Shown: positions 32,998-40,872 of the stretch, piece by piece
Position numbering within the stretch: the stretch's first letter is position 1
Layout of the letters: every line of letters begins with the position of its first letter
Assembly (NCBI RefSeq): GCF_900099915.1
Contig: NZ_FNDB01000008.1
Span: 1 to 64,000 of the forward strand
From: Flavobacterium omnivorum
GTDB lineage: Bacteria > Bacteroidota > Bacteroidia > Flavobacteriales > Flavobacteriaceae
DNA length: 64,000 nt
Direction: 5' to 3'
Made by a program: the position numbers and the translations under genes
The notes under the pieces: model-generated
What the model saw: only the letters and a program-made list of their open reading frames with translations
What the model was told of the DNA's origin: nothing
Databases searched by the model: none

Positions 32998-35900
32998 TTG
33001 GAAAATCAGCAATTTATTTATCAAAAATTAGAAGCTTTCATCAGGAAGTTTTATACCAACGAACTGATACGTGGAACTATTTTCTTTATCGGTTTAGGAT
33101 TGTTGTATTTTCTATTTACGCTTTTTGTCGAATATTTTCTTTGGCTCAAGCCAATGGGAAGAACCATTTTGTTTTGGACTTTTGTTGGAGTAGAAGTGTA
33201 TTTGTTGTTTCGTTTTATTTTGTTCCCCATTTTTAAATTATTTAAACTTCAAAAAGGAATCGATTACAATCAGGCTTCTACAATTATTGGAAATCATTTT
33301 ACAGAAGTGAGTGATAAGCTGACTAACTTTTTACAATTAGCTAATTTGAAAGACCAGCAAGTCAAATCAGAATTATTAGTGGCATCCATTGAACAAAAAG
33401 CCAATACGTTGCAGGCAATCCCTTTTGGAAATGCTATCAATTACACGGGTAACAAAAAGTATTTTCCTTTAGCAGTTATTCCAATACTGCTCTTGGCGTT
33501 TTTCTTTGTTTCGGGAAACAGTACTATAATTTCTCAAAGTTTGAATAGAGTAGTGCACTTCAATTCGAGTTTTTTGCCACCTGCTCCATTTAAATTTGTA
33601 GTTCTTAATTCAAATTTACAAACCGAACAAGGAAAGGATTTTATCCTTCGCCTTAAAACAGAGGGAAAAGTAGTTCCAGAGAATGCGATGATTTTTATTG
33701 ATGACGAAAGTTATTTTATGGAATCGACTAAAGCGGGAGAGTTTCAATTTAAGATGGCAAAGCCTTCAGAAAATATTTTGTTCCACGTGGAGGGAAATGC
33801 GATTTCTTCAGCTGATTATGAATTGAAAGTCATAACCGTTCCATCGATTGCTAATTTTGAAATGCAATTGAATTTCCCATCGTATTTGAATAAAAAACAG
33901 GAAACAATCAAAGGAACAGGAAATGCGGTTATTCCGGAAGGAACGCGTGTGACTTGGAAAATAAATACACAAGCGACACAAAACGTGGAGTGGATGGATG
34001 GAATTTCTAAAGCTACTTTTTCGAAAACAGAAAACGCTTTTGTTTTATCTAAAAATATAGTTCAAAATACAGATTATCAAATTCTTACTTCAAATGATAA
34101 GGTAAAAAACTACGAAAAACTCAATTATCAGCTTACTATTGTCAAAGATCAGTTCCCAGCGATCAATGTGAACAACGCACCGGACAGTTTAAAGGTGTCT
34201 AAGAACTATGTTTTAGGTCAAATCTCGGATGATTATGGCTTGTCTAAATTGCAGATTGTTTATTACGAAAGAGAGAAACCACAAACTGCTAAACGTGGAA
34301 CAATTGTTATTAATAAAAGTGCTTTTGATCAATTCGTGTTTTCTTTTCCAAGTAATCTTCCGGTAGAGCAAGGCGTGTCTTATGATTATTATTTTGAAGT
34401 TTTTGATAATGATGCAATCCATAATTTTAAAAGCACGAAGTCTTCTGTTTTTTCTAATCGTGTTTCGACAGATGAAGAAAAGGAAAATCAGATATTGCAA
34501 CAGCAAAATGACAACATCAACAGTTTAGAGAAGTCTTTAAAAAACCAAGACAAACAAATTTCTGAAATGGAAAAGTTGCAAAAAACCGGAAAAGAAAAAG
34601 AAAATCTGGATTTCAAAGATCAGCAAAAAGTAAATGATTTCATCAAACGGCAAATGAAACAGGATGAAATGATGAAGGAATTCACTAAAAAAATGAACGA
34701 TAATTTGGAGCAATTCAAAACCGATAAAAAGGATGAATTAAAAGAAGAACTTCAAAAACGAATGGACAAAGCGGAAAAAGAATTGGAGAAAAATCAAAAC
34801 CTTTTAGACGTGCTGAAAGAACTGAACGATAAAATTCAAAATGAAGATTTATTGTCTAAGTTGGATAAGTTCAAACAAAACAGTAAAAACCAAACTAAGA
34901 ATTTAGAACAGTTGGTAGAGTTGACTAAGCGATTTTATGTAGAAAAGAAAGCTGAACAATTAGGAGACAAACTGGACAAGCTTTCTGAAAAGCAAGATAA
35001 ATTATCGAATGATGAAAAGGAAAATAAATTGGACAAACAAGAAGACATCAATGCGGAGTTTGACAAAATTCAAGAAGATTTAAATGTTTTAGATAAAGAA
35101 AATAAGGAATTAAAATCACCTTTGGATTTACCAAAAGACGATGCTAAAGAAAGAAGTATTGATGAAGACTTAAAGAAAGCTTCTGAGGAATTGAAGAAAG
35201 AGAAGAAAGATAAAGCTAAAAATAATCAAAAAAGTGCTTCTAAAAAGATGAAAGAGATGGCACAAAAAATGGCACAAACTTTGGAGCAAGGTGAGATGGA
35301 ACAGTTGCAAGAAGATGTTGCAATGATGAGACAAATATTGGACAACTTATTGGCTTTTTCTTTGTCACAAGAAGAGTTGATGAATCAATTTAAAAAGCAC
35401 AAATCAGGTTCTCCGGCATTCAATAAAAACATCAAAATCCAGCAGGATTTAAAACAACAGTTCAAGCATGTTGATGATAGTTTGTTTGCGATGTCGTTGC
35501 GTAATCCTAAAATTGCGGAGGATATTACTAAAGAGATTGGCAATGTAGTTTACAACGTAGATAAGTCTTTGTCCAGTTTAACAGATGCTCAAGTACCAAA
35601 AGGTTTGTCGCATCAACAATATACCATTTCTGCGGCTAACAAATTAGCAGATTTTCTTAGTGATATGCTTAACAATATGCAAATGCAAATGTCAGGAATG
35701 GGTTCCGGAAAACCAAAGCCAGGTCAAGGAATGCAATTGCCGGATATTATTAAAAAACAAGAAGGTCTTGGCGATAAAATAAAAGAGAGAATCAAGAAAG
35801 GAGAGAAGCCTGGTGACGGTCAAAAAGGACAAAACGGAAAACAAGGAAAACCTGGCGAATCAGGTCAAGAGGGTGAGGGTGGCGAAGGTGATGCGCAAGC

Positions 35901-36294
35901 TATTATGGAAATTTATAAAGAGCAAAAGCAATTACGTGAAGCATTGCAAAACGAATTGAACAAAGTAGGATTGGGTGGTAATGGACAAAGCGCTTTGGAA
36001 CAGATGAAGCAAATTGAAAAGCAATTGTTGAATAAAGGTTTTAAGAGTGAAACGTTGCAAAAGATACTGAATGTAAAACAGGAATTATTGAAATTAAATT
36101 CTGCCATTCAGCAACAGGGACAGGAAAATAAACGTCAATCTGAGACTAACAAAAAGCAGTTTAACAATCAATCTAATGCGTTGCCAGCTGGTTTATTAGA
36201 TTATTTGAATAGCATAGAAATATTAAATAGACAATCCTTACCTTTGCGCTCGAATTTTAATCAAAAGGTTCAAGAATATTTTAATAAAAAATGA
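32998..36294 (+). CDS. DUF4175 family large membrane-associated coiled-coil protein
   Basis: 1098 aa with a TTG start codon (no in-frame ATG nearby). Two N-terminal membrane helices (GTIFFIGLGLLYFLFTLFVEYFL, TILFWTFVGVEVYLLFRFILF), a third near residue 155-175, then a periplasmic beta-rich part. Residues 500-730 are a very long Lys/Glu/Gln coiled coil, and residues 905-970 a Gly/Lys/Pro-rich linker (KPGQGMQLP, GKQGKPGESGQEGEGG). DUF4175 proteins are widespread in Bacteroidetes; function unknown. It carries a partial parS-like site (33779-33794) and overlaps ybeY by 4 bp. Confidence 0.85.
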   Translation: MENQQFIYQKLEAFIRKFYTNELIRGTIFFIGLGLLYFLFTLFVEYFLWLKPMGRTILFWTFVGVEVYLLFRFILFPIFKLFKLQKGIDYNQASTIIGNHFTEVSDKLTNFLQLANLKDQQVKSELLVASIEQKANTLQAIPFGNAINYTGNKKYFPLAVIPILLLAFFFVSGNSTIISQSLNRVVHFNSSFLPPAPFKFVVLNSNLQTEQGKDFILRLKTEGKVVPENAMIFIDDESYFMESTKAGEFQFKMAKPSENILFHVEGNAISSADYELKVITVPSIANFEMQLNFPSYLNKKQETIKGTGNAVIPEGTRVTWKINTQATQNVEWMDGISKATFSKTENAFVLSKNIVQNTDYQILTSNDKVKNYEKLNYQLTIVKDQFPAINVNNAPDSLKVSKNYVLGQISDDYGLSKLQIVYYEREKPQTAKRGTIVINKSAFDQFVFSFPSNLPVEQGVSYDYYFEVFDNDAIHNFKSTKSSVFSNRVSTDEEKENQILQQQNDNINSLEKSLKNQDKQISEMEKLQKTGKEKENLDFKDQQKVNDFIKRQMKQDEMMKEFTKKMNDNLEQFKTDKKDELKEELQKRMDKAEKELEKNQNLLDVLKELNDKIQNEDLLSKLDKFKQNSKNQTKNLEQLVELTKRFYVEKKAEQLGDKLDKLSEKQDKLSNDEKENKLDKQEDINAEFDKIQEDLNVLDKENKELKSPLDLPKDDAKERSIDEDLKKASEELKKEKKDKAKNNQKSASKKMKEMAQKMAQTLEQGEMEQLQEDVAMMRQILDNLLAFSLSQEELMNQFKKHKSGSPAFNKNIKIQQDLKQQFKHVDDSLFAMSLRNPKIAEDITKEIGNVVYNVDKSLSSLTDAQVPKGLSHQQYTISAANKLADFLSDMLNNMQMQMSGMGSGKPKPGQGMQLPDIIKKQEGLGDKIKERIKKGEKPGDGQKGQNGKQGKPGESGQEGEGGEGDAQAIMEIYKEQKQLREALQNELNKVGLGGNGQSALEQMKQIEKQLLNKGFKSETLQKILNVKQELLKLNSAIQQQGQENKRQSETNKKQFNNQSNALPAGLLDYLNSIEILNRQSLPLRSNFNQKVQEYFNKK
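33779..33794 (+). promoter_or_regulatory. Weak parS-like site inside the DUF4175 gene
   Basis: TGTTCCACGTGGAGGG shares 13 of 16 positions with TGTTCCACGTGGAACA, keeping the central CCACGTGG. It lies in coding sequence, so it may be chance. Confidence 0.3.
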
Positions 36295-36710
36295 TCAATT
36301 TTAATTACGAAACCGACTTTAATTTAGACAACGAAGAAGCGATTGCTTCTTGGTTATCTGCAGTTATCATTTCAGAAAAGAAGAAAGAAGGGGAGATAAG
36401 CTATATCTTTTGTGATGATAAATACCTCCATAAGATAAATTTAGAATACCTCAATCATGATACCTTAACAGATGTTATTAGTTTTGATTACACGATGGGA
36501 AATGAAATTAGTGGAGATGTTTTTATTTCGGTTGAACGAGTAAAAGACAACGCAGCCGATTTTAATGTATCTTTTGAAGACGAATTGAAGCGGGTTTTAG
36601 TTCACGGGATATTACATTACTGTGGTTACAAAGACAAAGGAGAATCTGAAGAGCTTTTGATGCGTAACAAAGAAGATGAAAAAATCGCATTGTTCCACGT
36701 GGAACTGTAG
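36291..36710 (+). CDS. ybeY: rRNA maturation endoribonuclease YbeY
   Basis: 139 aa. The C-terminal zinc motif is VLVHGILHYCGYKDKGESEELLMRNKEDE. The first two His ligands (H-G-x-L-H) are present, and the usual third H of H-x-x-G-Y-D-H is a Lys-Asp-Lys stretch, as commonly seen in Bacteroidetes. The middle part YLHKINLEYLNHDTLTDVISFDY matches the N-x-x-F/Y-L-x-x-D-x-x-T-D-V-L-S-F core. It processes 16S rRNA 3' ends and takes part in ribosome quality control. The last codons (FHVEL) are encoded by a parS-like palindrome at 36691-36706. Confidence 0.93.
   Translation: MINFNYETDFNLDNEEAIASWLSAVIISEKKKEGEISYIFCDDKYLHKINLEYLNHDTLTDVISFDYTMGNEISGDVFISVERVKDNAADFNVSFEDELKRVLVHGILHYCGYKDKGESEELLMRNKEDEKIALFHVEL
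36691..36706 (+). promoter_or_regulatory. parS-like site 1 (overlaps ybeY 3' end)
   Basis: TGTTCCACGTGGAACT differs from the perfect palindrome TGTTCCACGTGGAACA at one base. The ParB target consensus is TGTTTCACGTGAAACA and variants. It encodes the last residues of YbeY. Confidence 0.7.
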
Positions 36711-36736
36711 GAATTGATGCGTCGCTGTTTTCGTTG

Positions 36737-36752
36737 TGTTCCACGTGGAACA
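36737..36752 (+). promoter_or_regulatory. parS site 2
   Basis: TGTTCCACGTGGAACA is a perfect 16-bp palindrome, the variant of parS used by many ParB proteins. It lies in the 144-bp spacer between ybeY and mnmG. Confidence 0.75.
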
Positions 36753-36783
36753 GGATGGAATTTTAATTATATAAATTGTTTAT

Positions 36784-36799
36784 TGTTTCACGTGGAACA
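36784..36799 (+). promoter_or_regulatory. parS site 3
   Basis: TGTTTCACGTGGAACA matches 15 of 16 positions of the consensus TGTTTCACGTGAAACA. It lies in the same spacer, 32 bp after site 2. Confidence 0.75.
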
Positions 36800-36854
36800 A
36801 AATATAGATTACAAAATCAGAACCCTTCAAAATGGGTATAAATTATACAAGAAG

Positions 36855-38726
36855 ATGTTTTTAGAGGAATATGATGTAATTGTTGTTGGTGCGGGACATG
36901 CCGGATCTGAGGCTGCTGCTGCTGCTGCAAATTTGGGATCCAAAACTTTATTGGTAACCATGAGTTTGCAAAATATTGCGCAGATGTCATGCAATCCAGC
37001 GATGGGCGGAATTGCCAAAGGACAAATTGTGCGAGAGATTGATGCGCTTGGAGGATACTCAGGAATTGTTTCGGATAGGACTGCAATCCAGTTCAAAATG
37101 CTGAACAAATCTAAGGGTCCAGCCATGTGGTCGCCACGTGTTCAAAGTGACCGTATGCGTTTTGCTGAGGAATGGAGAATGATGTTGGAAGGAACTCCAA
37201 ATCTTGATTTTTATCAGGAGATGGTGAAAGGTTTGATTATTGAAAACGGAAAAATAAAAGGAATCCGAACTTCGCTGGGGTTAGAAATCCGATCTAAATC
37301 GGTTGTGTTGACCAATGGAACTTTCCTCAATGGTTTGATTCATATTGGCGAAAAGCAATTTGGTGGAGGAAGGGCAGGCGAGAGTGCTTCGCATGGAGTT
37401 ACTGAAGATTTAGTAGCGGCAGGTTTTGAATCTGGCCGAATGAAAACGGGAACTCCTCCAAGAGTAGATGGACGTTCTTTGGATTATTCCAAAATGAATG
37501 AAGAAAAAGGAGATGCCAAGCCGGATAAATTTTCTTATTCGGATGTAACTACTCCGTTAATTCATCAGAGATCTTGTCACATGACATACACGTCTCTTGA
37601 AGTCCACGATATTTTGAGAGAAGGTTTTGATCGTTCTCCAATGTTTAATGGAAGAATAAAAAGTCTTGGACCAAGATATTGCCCTTCGATTGAAGATAAA
37701 ATTAATCGTTTTGCTGATAAAGAAAGACACCAATTATTTGTGGAACCGGAAGGATGGAATACATGTGAGGTTTATGTAAATGGTTTTTCAACTTCTCTTC
37801 CTGAGGATATTCAATTCAAAGCGTTGAGTTCCGTTGCAGGATTTGAGAAAGTAAAATTCTTTCGTCCGGGTTATGCAATCGAATACGATTATTTCCCGCC
37901 CACACAATTGAAACACACTTTGGAAACAAAGCTTGTTGAAGGTTTGTATTTTGCCGGACAAATAAACGGAACTACCGGTTATGAAGAAGCAGCTTCTCAA
38001 GGATTGATGGCTGGAATAAATGCACATTTAAAAGTACATGAAAAAGCACCATTAATCTTAAAAAGAGACGAAGCGTATATTGGTGTTTTAATCGATGATT
38101 TAATCACCAAAGGAACAGAAGAACCTTATCGAATGTTTACGTCTCGTGCAGAATACAGAACGTTGTTGCGTCAGGATAATGCCGATTTCAGATTAACGCC
38201 AATGTCACATGAAATAGGTTTGGCATCAGAAGCGCGTTTACGTAGAATGGAACACAAATTAAATGAATCTGAAAAGATGGTTGCTTTCTTCAAAGAAACG
38301 AGCGTTTCGGTTGCAGAAGCAAATCCTATATTAGAATCAAAAGCTACGGCTTTAATTACGCAAGGAGATAAAATGTTTAAAGTATTTTCGCGTCCGCAGA
38401 TCGATTTGGATGACATGATGAAATTTGAAAAAGTTGCTGCGTATGTTGCAGCAAATGATGTAGACCAAGAAATTCTGGAACAAGCCGAAATCCAGGTAAA
38501 GTATTCTGGTTATATCGAAAAAGAAAGAAACAATGCGGATAAACTGCTTCGATTGGAAGATGTAAAAATCCCTGAGAATTTTGATTATGAGAAAATCAAG
38601 TCCATGTCCATTGAAGCAAAACAAAAATTAAGCAAGATTCGTCCGGTGACCATTTCTCAAGCTTCAAGGATTAGTGGGGTATCTCCAAGTGATGTTTCGG
38701 TATTGTTGATTTATATGGGACGTTGA
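36855..38726 (+). CDS. mnmG: tRNA uridine-5-carboxymethylaminomethyl modification protein MnmG (GidA)
   Basis: 623 aa from ATG 36855 (MFLEEYDVIVVGAGHAGSEA). An in-frame extension to 36714 translates across the parS sites and is unlikely. Motifs: FAD-binding G-x-G-x-x-G at about residues 12-17, GGGRAGESASHGVTEDL, GLYFAGQINGTTGYEEAASQG, MFTSRAEYRTLLRQDNADFRL, and the C-terminal helical domain ending SGVSPSDVSVLLIYMGR. With MnmE (not here) it makes the wobble U34 modification of several tRNAs. In many bacteria mnmG is near oriC. Confidence 0.97.
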   Translation: MFLEEYDVIVVGAGHAGSEAAAAAANLGSKTLLVTMSLQNIAQMSCNPAMGGIAKGQIVREIDALGGYSGIVSDRTAIQFKMLNKSKGPAMWSPRVQSDRMRFAEEWRMMLEGTPNLDFYQEMVKGLIIENGKIKGIRTSLGLEIRSKSVVLTNGTFLNGLIHIGEKQFGGGRAGESASHGVTEDLVAAGFESGRMKTGTPPRVDGRSLDYSKMNEEKGDAKPDKFSYSDVTTPLIHQRSCHMTYTSLEVHDILREGFDRSPMFNGRIKSLGPRYCPSIEDKINRFADKERHQLFVEPEGWNTCEVYVNGFSTSLPEDIQFKALSSVAGFEKVKFFRPGYAIEYDYFPPTQLKHTLETKLVEGLYFAGQINGTTGYEEAASQGLMAGINAHLKVHEKAPLILKRDEAYIGVLIDDLITKGTEEPYRMFTSRAEYRTLLRQDNADFRLTPMSHEIGLASEARLRRMEHKLNESEKMVAFFKETSVSVAEANPILESKATALITQGDKMFKVFSRPQIDLDDMMKFEKVAAYVAANDVDQEILEQAEIQVKYSGYIEKERNNADKLLRLEDVKIPENFDYEKIKSMSIEAKQKLSKIRPVTISQASRISGVSPSDVSVLLIYMGR

Positions 38727-38782
38727 GAAAGGAATCAGTTCATAGTCTCAGTGTTCAGTAAAAAAACGAATACTTTACAAGA

Positions 38783-38798
38783 CGTTCCACGTGAAACA
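38783..38798 (+). promoter_or_regulatory. parS-like site 4 (downstream of mnmG)
   Basis: CGTTCCACGTGAAACA has 14 of 16 matches to TGTTTCACGTGAAACA and keeps the CACGTG core. It lies in the 140-bp gap before the methyltransferase gene. Confidence 0.65.
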
Positions 38799-38867
38799 AA
38801 ATCAAATTTGCATTATATTTAAAGGGATTCAGCTGCAAACTGCGACTGGAAACTGAAAACTAACAAT

Positions 38868-39728
38868 ATGGACATTTCAAACCAACAGCCTTTTTTAACC
38901 GTTAAAGATTATTCTGTTTCTCAGGAAATTTTCGACTTGTATCATGATGCAAAATTGGACATGCTGATTACGACTCCGCAACCCAGTTTAGAAAATTTAG
39001 GAAAGTACTACGAAAGTGTGGATTACATTTCGCACACAGATAGCAAAAGGTCTTTGTTTGAAAAAGTATATCATTTTGTAAAAAGCATTGCGCTTAAAAA
39101 TAAGTTGAATTTAATCAATTCTTTGCTACCGAATAAAGGAAGTGTTTTAGACATTGGTGCAGGAACTGGAGATTTTTTATCTGTGGCCAAAGAAAATGGT
39201 TGGCACACGATAGGAGTGGAGCCAAGTGAAAAAGCAAAAGCGATTGCGAAAAAGAAAGGGGTTTCATTTGTTGGAGAAACTAGCGAATTAGAAAATCAGT
39301 CTTTTGATGTGATTTCGATGTGGCATGTTTTGGAACACGTTCCAAATTTGGAAAACCAAATCAAAGAATTGAAACGATTATTAAAACCAAACGGAACGTT
39401 GATCATTGCTGTTCCAAATTTCAAATCTTTCGACGCAAAACATTACGGGAAGTTTTGGGCCGCTTATGATGTGCCAATTCATTTTTGGCATTTTTCTAAA
39501 ACGGCTATAAAAATGCTTTTCGAAAAAGAAGCAATGAGTTTAGAAAAAGTGCTTCCTATGAAATTCGACTCATTTTATGTGAGCTTACTTTCGGAAAAAT
39601 ACAAAACCGGTAAAATGAATTATATAAAAGCTTTTTTTGTCGGATTGCAGTCGAATTGGGAAGCGAAGAAGAATTTTGAGTATTCTTCACACATTTACAT
39701 CCTAAAAAACAATCAAAAATCATTTTAA
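38868..39728 (+). CDS. Class I SAM-dependent methyltransferase (Methyltransf_23 type)
   Basis: 286 aa. SAM motif I is VLDIGAGTGDFLSVAKENGW (about residues 92-111), followed by VIGVEPS-like TIGVEPSEKAKAIAKKKG, FDVISMWHVLEHVPN (motif II/post-motif) and LKPNGTLIIAVPNF. An N-terminal extension with LENLGKYYESVDYISHT is typical of a flavobacterial subgroup. Substrate unknown; its neighbour is mnmG, but there is no evidence for RNA as a target. A -7-like TATATTTA lies near 38814. Single gene. Confidence 0.85.
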   Translation: MDISNQQPFLTVKDYSVSQEIFDLYHDAKLDMLITTPQPSLENLGKYYESVDYISHTDSKRSLFEKVYHFVKSIALKNKLNLINSLLPNKGSVLDIGAGTGDFLSVAKENGWHTIGVEPSEKAKAIAKKKGVSFVGETSELENQSFDVISMWHVLEHVPNLENQIKELKRLLKPNGTLIIAVPNFKSFDAKHYGKFWAAYDVPIHFWHFSKTAIKMLFEKEAMSLEKVLPMKFDSFYVSLLSEKYKTGKMNYIKAFFVGLQSNWEAKKNFEYSSHIYILKNNQKSF

Positions 39729-39920
39729 GTGCATTTAAGCGTATTTTTTAATGTAATTGAATGTGATTGTCTAACTTTTAAACTAATTCGTTTATTTAAA
39801 AGATATGAGGGTTGTTTTTAATAGACGTTCATTATCCATTCATTAATTGTAATAATAAAATCTTATATCATAAAAAAGTAGCATTTTTCAAACTTTATGT
39901 CAATACTATCTATTTTTTTA

Positions 39921-39928
39921 TATTTTTG
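39921..39928 (+). promoter_or_regulatory. -7 element of the OmpH-like gene
   Basis: TATTTTTG matches TAnnTTTG and lies 33 bp before the ATG at 39962. Confidence 0.4.
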
Positions 39929-39961
39929 TCACCAATACTTAAATATTAGAAATTAACCAAA

Positions 39962-40576
39962 ATGAAATCGAAGATTCACGAATACCAAAACAGAAATATT
40001 AAAAATATGAGTACAAAAGCATTAGTAATTATCGCATTATCAATTTCTCTATTTGCTTGCAACAAACCAGCCGAAGCAGCTAAAGAAGTAAAAACAGCTT
40101 ACGTAGACACTTCTGAATTAATGAAAGAATATACAGAGGCAAAAGACCTTGAAGCAAAATACAAAACAAAAGCAGAGGAAAAAGGCAGACAGCTAGAAGC
40201 AGAAATCGCAAGGTTTAAACAAGAAGCAGCCAGTTTTCAAGCGCAAGCACAAGCTAATGGGCAAGAATGGGCGCAAAAAAAAGGAGCTGAATTGCAAAAA
40301 AAAGAAAAACAATTAGGATATGCACAACAAGCATTATCTCAGGAATTACAGGTTGAAAGCGGAAAAGAAATGGATTCATTGGTAAGTGGCGTGAAAAAAT
40401 TCATCAAAGCGTACGGAAAAGAAAAAGGATATGCCTACATCTACGGAACAGGTGACGCAGCATCAATATTATACGCTGAAGACAAATTTGATATCACAAA
40501 AGAAATCATCAAAGGATTGAACGATAAATATAAAGCACCTGCTAAAACAGAAGAAAAAGCAGAAGCTAAGAAATAA
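39962..40576 (+). CDS. OmpH/Skp-like periplasmic lipoprotein
   Basis: 204 aa. From residue 16 a lipoprotein signal MSTKALVIIALSISLFACNK with lipobox Leu-Phe-Ala-Cys. The mature part begins KTAYVDTSELMKEYTEAKDL and is a long Lys/Glu/Ala/Gln helical hairpin (EEKGRQLEAEIARFKQEAAS), ending GKEKGYAYIYGTGDAASILY, the conserved C-terminal strand of OmpH/Skp. Expected to be a periplasmic chaperone for outer-membrane proteins. Residues 1-15 (MKSKIHEYQNRNIKN) match those of the DUF2807 protein at 23427. The alternative start is ATG 40007. Confidence 0.82.
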   Translation: MKSKIHEYQNRNIKNMSTKALVIIALSISLFACNKPAEAAKEVKTAYVDTSELMKEYTEAKDLEAKYKTKAEEKGRQLEAEIARFKQEAASFQAQAQANGQEWAQKKGAELQKKEKQLGYAQQALSQELQVESGKEMDSLVSGVKKFIKAYGKEKGYAYIYGTGDAASILYAEDKFDITKEIIKGLNDKYKAPAKTEEKAEAKK

Positions 40577-40594
40577 TTTATTTTCTATTAATTC

Positions 40595-40639
40595 AAAAAG
40601 CTGCCTTCATCTATCTATAGATTGAAGGCTTTTTTTTTT
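40595..40639 (+). terminator. Terminator of the OmpH-like gene
   Basis: GCCTTCA pairs with TGAAGGC around an inner TCTAT/ATAGA stem, followed by ten T residues. Confidence 0.85.
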
Positions 40640-40872
40640 GAAGCTATTTCCCGCTATACACTAATATCTCTTGGTTAGCAATTGTTTTTTCTACACCATA
40701 AAAGGAGCTTCTTGCAGTCGCTCTTTTCTGGCTAGAAAAAAATCACTTGCCAAACCTCGAGGATTTCCGTTGCTATCGTGGCTAATCAAACCAATTCAAC
40801 AGACAAATAGTTTCGTAAACTATAAAATGTATTCCTAAAATTCAATACTTTAGCTTTATATATACACGCCTA
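40640..40872. other. Intergenic region before the helicase gene
   Basis: About 230 bp. It is less AT-rich than other gaps and has a C-rich stretch (40735-40800). No frame, hairpin or clear promoter that I can defend. Confidence 0.35.

Noticed and set aside
36714..36854. 47-codon N-terminal extension of MnmG
   Set aside because: It translates through the parS palindromes and lacks similarity to MnmG. The family start (MFLEEYDVIVVGAG) fits ATG 36855.
37124..37139. CCACGTG inside mnmG as a fifth parS site
   Set aside because: Only the CACGTG core matches. The flanks do not fit the 16-bp consensus.
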